A stretch of 64,000 nucleotides of DNA, taken from contig CAJCBL010000171.1 in the NCBI GenBank assembly GCA_903960515.1, forward strand, positions 24,762 to 88,761, in the 5' to 3' direction. Within the stretch, counting starts at the first letter, position 1. Every line of letters begins with the position of its first letter. The notes under the pieces are model-generated. The model did no database searches. It worked only from the letters and a program-made list of their open reading frames with translations, and was not told the origin of the DNA. Positions 1-8,831 of the stretch are shown here, piece after piece. The DNA is from an uncultured Verrucomicrobiota bacterium. GTDB lineage: Bacteria > Verrucomicrobiota > Verrucomicrobiia > Opitutales > Opitutaceae. The position numbers were made by a program, and so were the translations under genes.

Positions 1-3000
1 TACTCCCAGCAGCATCGCGCGGGTGCGCTTGAGCTCGGCCTCGTAGAGGAGGCGCTGGTTGCCGTCGAGCTCCACAAACAGGTCCTCCTCGGTGCGGGGC
101 GGGAGATCGGCGGCCACCTGGCCCTTGGTGCGCCGGAGCATGAAATGCTTCACCCGGCGGGCGAGGCGGGAGCGGGCAGCGGCGGGGTCGGTCTTGTCGT
201 TGAAGGCGCGGCGGAACGAGGCTTGGCTGCCGAGCAGCCCGGGCATGGCGAAGGCGAACAGGCTCCAGAGGTCGAGGGTGCGGTTCTCGATCGGCGTGCC
301 GGTGAGGACGATACGGTGGGCGGCGCGCAGTTCGCGGGCGGTGAGGGCGGTCTGCGACTGCGGGTTCTTGATGTTCTGCCCCTCGTCGAGGATCACGGCG
401 TCCCACAGCTCTGCGGTGAGCGGCTCGGCGGCGAGCCGTAGCTGTGCGTAGTTGGCCACCACGAGATTGGTCCCGGCGGGCACAGCCCCGCCCTGCAGCG
501 TGGCGGCGGTCAGCGAGGGGGCAAAGCGCCGGGTCTCTCGCGTCCAGTTGGGCACCACGCTTTTGGGGCAAACGACGAGTGCGCGTAGCGGCCTGGCCGC
601 CGGGTCGGCGCGGCGCTGGTCGGCGAGATGAAGCAGCCAGGCCAGCGCCTGCACGGTCTTGCCCAGGCCCATATCGTCGGCGAGGATACCGCCGAGGCCG
701 TTGGCGGAGAGGTGGGCGAGGAAGTGGAACCCCTCGCGCTGGTAGGGGCGCAGCTCGGCGGAGAGGCCGGCGGGCACGGGGGGCTCGGCGATGGTGGCGA
801 GCTGGGCGGCGCGCTGCCGGGCGCGGGCGGCGTGCTGCTCGGGCAGCAAACCGGCGATACGCTCGTCGGCGAGCTGGAGCGCGTGGAACCGTTGTTTCTC
901 GCTGCCTCCCTCAAGGGCGGTGGCGTCGAGCCCGAGCTCGGCCAGCTTGGCGACCTCCTCCGGGGCGAGCTCAAGGTTGAGCCTGCGCCAGCCCTTGCCG
1001 GGCAGGCGCACCACACGGCCCTTGGCCTTGAGGAGCAACTTGAGCTCAGCGTCGGTGAGCGTGGTATCCTCGGCGCGCACGGCGATCTCGAGGTCGAACC
1101 AGTCGATGCCGGTGCCGCTGTCTTCGGGTTTCACCGACACCTCGACCCTTGCGCGATCGGGCGGGCGGCACAGGCCGGCCAGCTCGGGGCAGCACTCGAT
1201 CTCCACTCCGAGGGAGCGGACGCGCTCGGCCCAGGTGCTGAACTGGTCCGGGAAGTTCTTCGTGCTGGCGCTGCGCTGCCAGCAATGGCTGTCGAAGTCC
1301 GCAGTGAGATTGAACTCGAACAGCAGCGGCACGGCGGCCTCTACGCGCTGGCGCTCGATCTCGACGAGGCGGTCGCTGGTGGAGGCTGCTGAACCGCTCA
1401 ACGAGAGCCAGCCCCCGTCGCTGTTGCGGCGCTGCACCAGAGTGCCGTCGGGTGAGATACCATGCAGCTCCACCTCCAGGCTTTCGCTGCAGTCGCCCGG
1501 ATAGAGAGACTGGATTCGCCTGGCCGTGAGTGCGCAGATGAAACGCGCCCGCAGGGTGATGACCTCGATGGCGGGCAGCGCTACGCCTTCGAGGCGGGCG
1601 GCGGCGCGGTGCAGGCATTTGGCGGCGGCCAAGGAAGTCAGGGCCTCGCGGGGCACCACCACGCGGCGCGGATTGGTGCCCGGCAGCGGCGGTGGGAGCT
1701 CGAATACACTGGCGCCCGCCAAGGCCAGCGCGGGGCGGCCGGGAAGCATCAGGAGGTGGTCCGGGGCCGGGCGGCCGTCGGGCTGCTCCAGTTCGAAGAC
1801 GATGTCCTCCGGCCGCTCGGGTGCAGGGCGCCCGCGCCAGTGCAGGGCCACCCGCGTATCCGGGAACGGGGAGCCATCCTCAGCCGCGAGGCGCCCGCGA
1901 AGCACGGGCTGTTCAAGCAGACGGAAAAGGAGGTCGAGGGTGCGAGCCTCCGTGAGTTTGAATACCTGGGTCTCGTTGCCGCTCCAGTAGTGCAGACGGT
2001 TGCGCGAAAGCTGCACCTCCTGGAGCAGGGCGAGGGTGGTGGGGTCCGCACCTACGGGGCTGTCCACTAGCGACGCAAGCCAGTCGCCGGCCACCTCCGC
2101 CTTGGCGGTGCGCCAAGGACCCTCGGAGGAGTCACGGCATTCCCACGTCAGCTTCGGGGAGGTGAGCCGCAGGCGAATCTGCTGGGGCAGCACAGGGCGG
2201 GGCGAAGCGCCGGAAACCGAGGTGCGGTCCTCGGCGAAGGCGCGTGTCCACTGCTGGACCAGTCGGAGTCGCTCGCGGGCGGCCAGGCGGTCTCGGGCCG
2301 GAGCGGTGTCGGTGACCGGCAGCAGAAATGCGGGTATCGAATGGCTGGAGCGCTCCCCGTAGAGGGCGAGGTACTGCCAAAATTCGAGTACGGTGGCCGG
2401 GGAGGAGTCGGCATCCCACCACCCCTCGATGATGGGCGGGTAGTCGGGCGGATAGGCCGCGAGAGGGGCGAGGCTGAGCCGTGCAAGCTCGCCGGCGGCG
2501 ATGGAGCATTTGGTGCGCTGCCGGCGCCAAAGCAGCGTGAGGTCGCGGATGTAGTTGCGCTCCGCTGAGGCCAACGGCCGGCCATGGCGTTGTTCGAGGA
2601 GAGCGATGAGGGACTGCTCATCGGGGGAGGCCAGCACGGGGCGGGGCGAGGCGGGCGCAGCCCCGGCAGCGGGTGGTGCAAGCGGCGCATCCATTAGGTC
2701 TACGGCGTTTCCCGCCGCAGTACCCAGTGCCGCCCTACCCGCGACGTAGGCGTGAGTGCACCCGCCGCGCCGGCCGCAGGTGCATTGGTGAGCCCAACCG
2801 GTGGAGGGCGTAAACCTCCATTGGACCTCATAGGCGCTGGCGTCCTCGATTCCGGCGAAGAAGGCAACGTGCCCCGCCTTTGGGTCGATCCCGGTTTCGA
2901 AACTGCGGAGAGCGCCCTTATTGAGCAGCGCGAGACCGCGCTGCCGAGTGGGTCGACTGAAACCGTGCTGGAGTACCGCCAACAGCGCGGCGTGCTGGCG

Positions 3001-3027
3001 ATCGTTGAGCAACACTAGGGCTGGCAT
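1..3027 (-). CDS. SNF2-family DNA helicase with SWIM-type zinc motif (partial)
   Basis: This is the N-terminal 1009 or so residues of an SNF2 (Swi2/Snf2, HepA-like) ATPase that would translocate on duplex DNA; the C-terminal helicase lobe lies outside the window. I read it by hand, because the ORF track omits a frame open to the left edge. From the ATG at 3027 the protein has CxC...CxH zinc ligands (CTCGRRGGCTH, residues 82-92), which is a SWIM motif. A long family-specific middle follows, then the ATPase core with LGGILADDMGLGKT (about residue 780) and the DEAH-box equivalent VILDEGQNIKNP (about 877). The SWIM plus SNF2 layout is well known in bacteria. The start is supported by continuous family-like sequence back to MPALVLLNDRQ. 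It is divergent from glyQS. The substrate and the process served cannot be told from sequence. Confidence 0.9.
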   Translation of the reverse strand, partial: MPALVLLNDRQHAALLAVLQHGFSRPTRQRGLALLNKGALRSFETGIDPKAGHVAFFAGIEDASAYEVQWRFTPSTGWAHQCTCGRRGGCTHAYVAGRAALGTAAGNAVDLMDAPLAPPAAGAAPASPRPVLASPDEQSLIALLEQRHGRPLASAERNYIRDLTLLWRRQRTKCSIAAGELARLSLAPLAAYPPDYPPIIEGWWDADSSPATVLEFWQYLALYGERSSHSIPAFLLPVTDTAPARDRLAARERLRLVQQWTRAFAEDRTSVSGASPRPVLPQQIRLRLTSPKLTWECRDSSEGPWRTAKAEVAGDWLASLVDSPVGADPTTLALLQEVQLSRNRLHYWSGNETQVFKLTEARTLDLLFRLLEQPVLRGRLAAEDGSPFPDTRVALHWRGRPAPERPEDIVFELEQPDGRPAPDHLLMLPGRPALALAGASVFELPPPLPGTNPRRVVVPREALTSLAAAKCLHRAAARLEGVALPAIEVITLRARFICALTARRIQSLYPGDCSESLEVELHGISPDGTLVQRRNSDGGWLSLSGSAASTSDRLVEIERQRVEAAVPLLFEFNLTADFDSHCWQRSASTKNFPDQFSTWAERVRSLGVEIECCPELAGLCRPPDRARVEVSVKPEDSGTGIDWFDLEIAVRAEDTTLTDAELKLLLKAKGRVVRLPGKGWRRLNLELAPEEVAKLAELGLDATALEGGSEKQRFHALQLADERIAGLLPEQHAARARQRAAQLATIAEPPVPAGLSAELRPYQREGFHFLAHLSANGLGGILADDMGLGKTVQALAWLLHLADQRRADPAARPLRALVVCPKSVVPNWTRETRRFAPSLTAATLQGGAVPAGTNLVVANYAQLRLAAEPLTAELWDAVILDEGQNIKNPQSQTALTARELRAAHRIVLTGTPIENRTLDLWSLFAFAMPGLLGSQASFRRAFNDKTDPAAARSRLARRVKHFMLRRTKGQVAADLPPRTEEDLFVELDGNQRLLYEAELKRTRAMLLGV

Positions 3028-3156
3028 GGAACCCGATTTCGCAGCGGCGCAGCAGGGCGGCAAGCGGGGAAATCGGCGAGGGGCCGGCCGTGATTGGAGC
3101 CCCGCCAAGCGCGCCATTGACCGCGGGCGCGGCACCCCGCTAACTCTGCGACCCTT

Positions 3157-4686
3157 ATGGCCACGCCGTCCCCATCCGACAACCTCATGGAAACCCTCGT
3201 GTCGCTGTGCAAGCGCCGCGGTATCATCTACGCCTCGTCGGAGATCTACGGCGGACTAAACGGCTTTTTCGACTACGGCCCGCTGGGCTCCGAGCTCAAG
3301 CGCAACATCCGCAACGCCTGGTGGCAGGACATGGTCCACCGCCGCGACGACATCGTGGGCCTGGAGTCGTCGATCATCATGCATCCGAAAGTCTGGGAAG
3401 CCTCCGGCCACGTAGCCGGCTTCTCCGACCCGCTGGTGGACTGCAAGGTGTCCAAGCAGCGCTACCGCGCCGACCAGCTCTTCTTCGCCGCTGTAGTGGT
3501 CGACGCCACGGTGGCCGGCTACGTATCCGCCCTTGAGAGCGAGCGCACCACCGAGGAGCTCCAGGAGAGCGCCGAGACCTTCAAGCGCAAGAAGGCGCTC
3601 CAGGGCGCGCTCGCCCCCGTCGTAGTGAAAGAGTTCACCGAGGCCACGCCGGAGGAGATCGCCCAGATCCCCTCGCCCGCCACGGGCAACCCCGACCTCA
3701 CCCCGCCGCGCTCCTTCAACATGATGTTCCAGACGAACGTGGGCGCCATGACCGACGCCTCGTCCGTCGCCTACCTGCGGCCCGAGACGGCCCAGGGCAT
3801 GTTCGTGGATTTCAAGAACGTCATCGACACCACGCGCGTGAAGCTGCCCTTCGGCATCGCCCAGATCGGCAAGTCGTTCCGCAATGAGATTACGCCGCGC
3901 AACTTCATCTTCCGCTCGCGCGAGTTCGAGCAGATGGAGATGGAGTATTTCATTATGCCCGACGCCGACTGGCTCGCTTGCCACGAGTCGTGGCTGAAGT
4001 GGTGCCAGGACTGGCTCAAGTCCATCGGCCTGCCCGAGAGCCACCTCTCGCTGCACGAGCACCCCAAGGAGAAGCTCGCGTTCTACAGCCGCCGCACGGT
4101 GGACATCATGTTCAAGTATCCGTTCGGCGTGCAGGAGCTGTGGGGCATCGCCGCCCGCTCCGACTACGATCTCCAGCAGCATCAGAAGTTCTCCGGGGTG
4201 CCGCAGACGTGGTTCGACGAGGCCAGCAAGGCCAAGGTGGTGCCTCATGTGATCGAGCCTGCCGTGGGCGTCGATCGTATCCTTTTGGCAGTGCTCTGTG
4301 CCGCCTACGCCGAGGAGGATGTGAGGGACGAGAAGGGCAATGTGGAGAAGCGCACCGTGCTGCGCCTGCACCCGCGCATCGCCCCGTTCAAGGTTGCCGT
4401 GCTCCCGCTGCTCAAGAACAAGGAGCAGCTCACCAGCCGCGCCAAGGATCTCTACGCCAAGCTCAAGCGCCGCTACAACGTCTCCTACGACGACGGCGGC
4501 AACATCGGGAAGCGCTACCGCCGTCAGGACGAAGCGGGTACCCCGTGGTGCGTGACCATCGACTTCGACACAATCGAGAAGCCCGGCGACACCTTTACCC
4601 TGCGCGACCGCGACACGATGCAGCAGACGCGTGTCACCGAGGCTGAGCTCTTCGCGATGCTGAACGAGAAGATCGACAACGCGTAA
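3157..4686 (+). CDS. glyQS: Glycine--tRNA ligase, homodimeric class II type
   Basis: Charges tRNA-Gly with glycine using ATP in the cytoplasm. The 509-residue protein is of the alpha2 homodimeric type, not the split alpha/beta (glyQ plus glyS) type. It opens with the family's [17 protein letters not shown] and GFFDYGPLG segments. Class II motif 2 is in [19 protein letters not shown] (about residues 240-260), and the C-terminal anticodon-binding domain covers roughly the last 110 residues ([13 protein letters not shown] onward). The insertion domain between motifs 1 and 2 is present. It is monocistronic: a divergent helicase lies upstream and a strong terminator lies about 75 bp after the stop. 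The ATG at 3157 gives the expected N-terminus. Certain family assignment. Confidence 0.97.
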   Translation: MATPSPSDNLMETLVSLCKRRGIIYASSEIYGGLNGFFDYGPLGSELKRNIRNAWWQDMVHRRDDIVGLESSIIMHPKVWEASGHVAGFSDPLVDCKVSKQRYRADQLFFAAVVVDATVAGYVSALESERTTEELQESAETFKRKKALQGALAPVVVKEFTEATPEEIAQIPSPATGNPDLTPPRSFNMMFQTNVGAMTDASSVAYLRPETAQGMFVDFKNVIDTTRVKLPFGIAQIGKSFRNEITPRNFIFRSREFEQMEMEYFIMPDADWLACHESWLKWCQDWLKSIGLPESHLSLHEHPKEKLAFYSRRTVDIMFKYPFGVQELWGIAARSDYDLQQHQKFSGVPQTWFDEASKAKVVPHVIEPAVGVDRILLAVLCAAYAEEDVRDEKGNVEKRTVLRLHPRIAPFKVAVLPLLKNKEQLTSRAKDLYAKLKRRYNVSYDDGGNIGKRYRRQDEAGTPWCVTIDFDTIEKPGDTFTLRDRDTMQQTRVTEAELFAMLNEKIDNA

Positions 4687-4760
4687 GGATAACTCCGTGG
4701 CGGATGACCGCCGCTAGGGGTGCCGGCTATCCGAGCCCTCCGAGATTCGAGTTTACCCAA

Positions 4761-4792
4761 GCCCGGCCGCCAGCGGCCGGGCTTTTCTTTTT
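4761..4792 (+). terminator. Rho-independent terminator of glyQS
   Basis: Perfect 10-bp GC-rich stem (GCCCGGCCGC / GCGGCCGGGC) with a 2-nt loop, followed directly by TTTTCTTTTT. It sits 75 bp after the glyQS stop codon. Confidence 0.93.
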
Positions 4793-5171
4793 CTGCACTG
4801 GAGCGCAGTTCAGGGACGCCGCGTAGACGGCGTGCACGCACGTAGTCTTAAAGCCTTTGAGCGAACCGGTAACCGACGCCGCCCTGCGCCACCTCGTAGC
4901 GGCAGGATGTGCTCTTGCCCTCATACTCGGCCGCAGGCCGTCCGGGGTATAGGCACTCGCGAAGGCGACCCACCACCACTGGACCGCAATGGGGACAGGC
5001 TCGCCATGCGCCATGTGGGCACAAGACCTACCGTGCCTGCACTGGCGAAGGCCGGCAAAGCGCGGTAAAGGATAGCCAGCTCGCTGTTCTCTCTTCGCCA
5101 TCCCGGCGCGGAGTCCGGTCGGCGCCGGCTCTCTCCCGTATCAAAATTGGGCGGATTGATCTCAAAATAGT
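4793..5171 (+). other. Intergenic region upstream of tamB, no supported gene
   Basis: 379 bp between the glyQS terminator and tamB. The ORFs crossing it (4727-5101 minus, 4909-5223 plus) have no recognisable domain and biased, shadow-like composition. It should contain the tamBA promoter, but I could not pick a convincing -35/-10 pair. Confidence 0.5.
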
Positions 5172-8100
5172 ATGCGGCGCGGCCTCAAAATCCTTCTCGC
5201 TCTCCTCGTCGCCGGCGCGCTGATGCTCACGCTCGTGCCGTGGTGGCTGGGGCTTGCGCTGCACCCGCTCGCCCGTAGCCAAGGCATCACGTTCGAGCGC
5301 TACGAGCGGGTCGGCTACAGGCGTTTCCGGTTGCACGAGGTCCGCCGGCAGGATCCGGGCGTGGTGGCTACCGCCGAGAGCCTCGAGATCGACACTCCGC
5401 TTCTGTGGGCTTGGCGTACTTGTCGCGATAGCTTGACCACGGTAGCAGTCGATCACTGGAAAGTGGAGATCGCCGACTCCGGTGCACCTCCGCCCACAAT
5501 CCCTTCCGCCTCCGCGAGCGTGGCGGGTGTCCACGCGATCGTGAGCCGCACGTTCGCGAGTCTCGCACGCTGGGTGCCACAGGCGGCGTTGCTCCACGGC
5601 GAGCTTCGTATTGCAGGACTGGCACCGATCACAATTGCCCAAATCGACCTGCAACGCGGTGTGCTCACAGCGCGTGGCATTTGCGTTGGAGGGCGCGAGG
5701 TTTCGCTCTCGGTGAAACGCATTGCCGGAGACGTGCTCGACCTGCGCGCTCGTTCGCCCGGCGACGAGGCGGCGCTCGACCTCGCCTGGGCCGGCGCGCA
5801 GCTCCACGGGTCCGGAACCTGGCACGGGCAACCGCTGCGGCTTCAGGCGCGCTTCTCCGACGGCAGTTGGCTTCCAGTGGACGCCGAGGTCGTCGCCGAA
5901 AACTGGAGCCTGCCAGCAGCGCGCGCCCGGATGGATGATCATTACGGCCAACTGGCCGGCGGAGCGAAACTCGTCTGGCACGAGGCGAAATTCGACCTCT
6001 CCGGAGAGTGGCACGCCGCGCCCAAAGAAGGCTCGAATGCGCCGCCGATGCAGGCACGCCTCGCGGCTCATGGCGACCGCTCGACCGTCACAATTACCAC
6101 CTTCGAGGTAAGTGCGCCCTTCGCCGAGGCGAAGCTCAGCGCGCCGGTGACGCTTGGGTTTGCAGGTCCGCTGCAGGCACCGCCAGCGCGGCTCACGTTG
6201 CACGTCGATCTGGCCAAGCAATCCTGGCTCGACGCGAGCGGCGCAGTGGACGGTTCGGTTGAGGTGCGCGCCGTTGCGAGCGCATCCAGCGAGGCATTTC
6301 AGCTCGCCTGCGATGGTTTGCGCGTCGCCGGATTCCAGTTCCACAGGGTGGTTGCGCAGGGCGTGCTCCAATGGCCTCACCTTGATCTCGAAAAACTGGA
6401 GGTGGCCCTCGACGAGCAGAGCCACTTCACCGCGCGAGGAGGTGCCGATCTTGCGCTGCGTACGCTGGCCGAGGTCACCCTCAGCGGCACGTTTTCGCCG
6501 GCGTGGTTCCAACGCTGGTTGCCGGCGGACGTCCGCTGGGAAACTGCCGAGGTCGCCGCGACCCTCTCCGGCCCGCTCGCTGCGCTTCTCCATCAAGGCA
6601 GCATCAAGATCGGCCAAGTACGCTACCCGCCATTGAAGTCCCTCGACGCCGCGCTCGTCTGGCGCGGTCGCAGCGATGGCGTCGAGGACTTCAATGCCAC
6701 GTTCACTGCGGGTGAATCTACACTTCGGATCCTAGGCGCGGCATCATCCTGTGGGGCGCAGGTGCGTGAATTTCAATTTCAGCAGGACGGAGCCGACGTG
6801 CTCAAGCTCGCCGCGCCGGCGACGATCGCCTGGGCTCCGGAGTGGCGGATCGCCGATCTGCGCCTTGACGGCGCGGGCGGGCACCTCGCGGTCGCTGCGG
6901 CCAGCGAAGGCGCGGAGCTGTCGTTCAAAGCCGAGGCGGCGAACATTGAGAGCACTTGGGCTCGCGATTGGATTGTGACTACCGGACCGGCGTGGACGGT
7001 GAAGTCGCTGAGCGCGGAGGGCCGCACCGAGGAGGGCAACCTGCGCTTTTCCCTCGATCTCGCAGGGCAGGTCGCGCTCGAACCGAGCGCGGCGCAGGTC
7101 GCGTTGGTTGCCCGCGGCGACGCCGGGGGTGTGGAGCTTACCAAGCTTGAGATTCGTGACGACACCGGGTTGCTCGCGCAGGCGCATGGGCGTGTGCCGC
7201 TGAGTTGGTCTGCGCGGCGCTCGCCCAGTCTCCAGCTCAACGTCGAGGGCGCGCTGAACTTCGATGCGGAAACTCAGCCCGACTCCTCGCTTTGGGCGGC
7301 ACTCGCTGCCCCGTTCGGAATCACGCTGGCCGCACCGAAGGCGCGGCTCCGGATCGAGGGCACGCCGGCCAAGCCGACCGGAGCGCTCGAGCTCGACGTG
7401 CAGCGCCTCGCCATCGCCGCCCCGGCCCACCAGACGTGGTTGCCGGCGCTGGACAATATCACCGTGCGAGCCCATGCGGACCGCAGCAGGCTCGTCATTG
7501 ATTCGCTCTCCGCCGCTGTCGAGGGGCAGGCGCTGCGGGCGAGCGCGCAGTCGCCGATGGATACGAAACGCTGGGTGCAGCTCGTGCGCTCACCGGAGTC
7601 CTTTGATTGGAGCCAGGCAGAGGCGGAGGTTGCGATCCCGGGCGCCGATCTGCGCCCTGTATCCGAAGGTCGGCCGCAGTTCCCGCTCGCGCAGGGGCGG
7701 TTGCAGGTCGCAGTCAAACTCGCGCGAGGCATCAACCTCTCGGGATCGCTCAAGCTGACCGATGCCACCACGCGCCCGATTCCGTCGGTCGGAGTGTTGC
7801 AGAATCTGACGGTGGATCTGGAGCTCAAGGGACGCTCGGTCGAGGTGCGCTCGGCCTCGGCCCAGCTCGGCGGCGAGACGGCGACGTTGAGCGGCTCCGC
7901 CGATCTCTCAGCTCCTGCGGCACCGAGACTGGAGCTCAAGCTCGCGGGCAAGAACCTGCCGCTGGTGCGGCGCGCCGGCTTGTTGATCCGCTCGGATCTC
8001 TCGCTCGCGGTGGCGACCGGTGCCGGCGGCGAAACGCGTATCACCGGCACGGTGAACTTGCATGACAGTCTTGTGCTTGCCGATCTTCGACAACTCTTGC

Positions 8101-8831
8101 CCACCGGCGTGCGTGCGGCGGAGCACGCTCCGCCGTATTTCGCGGTGGAGACGGAGCCTTTCCGCAACTGGCTGCTCGACGTCGCTGTCCGCGGGCCGCA
8201 CGGCCTGCGATTGCACACCGCCGTGCTCACCGGCTTCGCGACCCCGAGCTTCCAGCTCGAGGGCACGCTCGGTGAGCCGCGCGCCGTAGGCGAGCTCACT
8301 CTCGACTCCGGGAAGATTCTCTTCCCGTTCGCCGCTTTTCAGGCGCAACTCGCGGTGGTGCGGCTGTCGAAGGCGGATCCTTTCCACCCGCAACTGAGGC
8401 TCAACGCCACCGCCCGCCGTTACGGATACGACCTGCGGCTCGAAGGTCGCGGGCCGGCGGAGCAACCGATCCTTACGCTTTCCTCGAACCCGGCGCTAAC
8501 GGCCGAGCAGGTTTTGCTCCTGGTGATGGCTGGCCAGGCCCCGAGCTCCTCGGCGGGCACACCGGCGGGCAACAGTGACCGCAAGCGGCTTACGGTGCTC
8601 GGAGCGTATTTGGGCCGCGGACTCTTCCGCGACCTGGGAGGCGACGATCCGGACCGGCTCACCATCACCTCCGGCGAGCAGGTGACGCAATCGGGCGGCG
8701 AGACGTATCTGGTTGAATACCTGCTCGGGAAGCGCTGGTCGCTCGTCGGCGAGTATGATGAGTTCGACGACTATAACGTCGGGTTGAAATGGCGGGTCTA
8801 TTCGGAGGGTACAACCGATGATTCGAAATAG
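5172..8831 (+). CDS. tamB: TamB-like AsmA-superfamily inner-membrane/periplasmic protein
   Basis: A 1219-residue protein anchored by one N-terminal membrane helix (ILLALLVAGALMLTLVPWWLGL, residues 6-27) with the remainder periplasmic. The repetitive beta-rich body and the C-terminal DUF490/TamB domain (about residues 900-1219, ending in the EYLLGKRWSLVGEYDEFDDYNVGLKW segment) mark it as TamB. TamB spans the envelope, works with the Omp85 protein TamA, and is linked to outer-membrane protein assembly and phospholipid transport. The next gene is a TamA/BamA-type barrel overlapping by 14 bp, which supports the pairing and translational coupling. Length is close to the proteobacterial protein. 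Degenerate copies of its residue 105-285 region lie downstream at 11.5-12.3 kb. Confidence 0.88.
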   Translation: MRRGLKILLALLVAGALMLTLVPWWLGLALHPLARSQGITFERYERVGYRRFRLHEVRRQDPGVVATAESLEIDTPLLWAWRTCRDSLTTVAVDHWKVEIADSGAPPPTIPSASASVAGVHAIVSRTFASLARWVPQAALLHGELRIAGLAPITIAQIDLQRGVLTARGICVGGREVSLSVKRIAGDVLDLRARSPGDEAALDLAWAGAQLHGSGTWHGQPLRLQARFSDGSWLPVDAEVVAENWSLPAARARMDDHYGQLAGGAKLVWHEAKFDLSGEWHAAPKEGSNAPPMQARLAAHGDRSTVTITTFEVSAPFAEAKLSAPVTLGFAGPLQAPPARLTLHVDLAKQSWLDASGAVDGSVEVRAVASASSEAFQLACDGLRVAGFQFHRVVAQGVLQWPHLDLEKLEVALDEQSHFTARGGADLALRTLAEVTLSGTFSPAWFQRWLPADVRWETAEVAATLSGPLAALLHQGSIKIGQVRYPPLKSLDAALVWRGRSDGVEDFNATFTAGESTLRILGAASSCGAQVREFQFQQDGADVLKLAAPATIAWAPEWRIADLRLDGAGGHLAVAAASEGAELSFKAEAANIESTWARDWIVTTGPAWTVKSLSAEGRTEEGNLRFSLDLAGQVALEPSAAQVALVARGDAGGVELTKLEIRDDTGLLAQAHGRVPLSWSARRSPSLQLNVEGALNFDAETQPDSSLWAALAAPFGITLAAPKARLRIEGTPAKPTGALELDVQRLAIAAPAHQTWLPALDNITVRAHADRSRLVIDSLSAAVEGQALRASAQSPMDTKRWVQLVRSPESFDWSQAEAEVAIPGADLRPVSEGRPQFPLAQGRLQVAVKLARGINLSGSLKLTDATTRPIPSVGVLQNLTVDLELKGRSVEVRSASAQLGGETATLSGSADLSAPAAPRLELKLAGKNLPLVRRAGLLIRSDLSLAVATGAGGETRITGTVNLHDSLVLADLRQLLPTGVRAAEHAPPYFAVETEPFRNWLLDVAVRGPHGLRLHTAVLTGFATPSFQLEGTLGEPRAVGELTLDSGKILFPFAAFQAQLAVVRLSKADPFHPQLRLNATARRYGYDLRLEGRGPAEQPILTLSSNPALTAEQVLLLVMAGQAPSSSAGTPAGNSDRKRLTVLGAYLGRGLFRDLGGDDPDRLTITSGEQVTQSGGETYLVEYLLGKRWSLVGEYDEFDDYNVGLKWRVYSEGTTDDSK

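Noticed and set aside
4727-5101. Possible small gene or IS remnant upstream of tamB
   Set aside because: The ORFs have a few Cys/His and Trp-rich stretches but no recognisable transposase or zinc-ribbon pattern, and one runs into the glyQS terminator.
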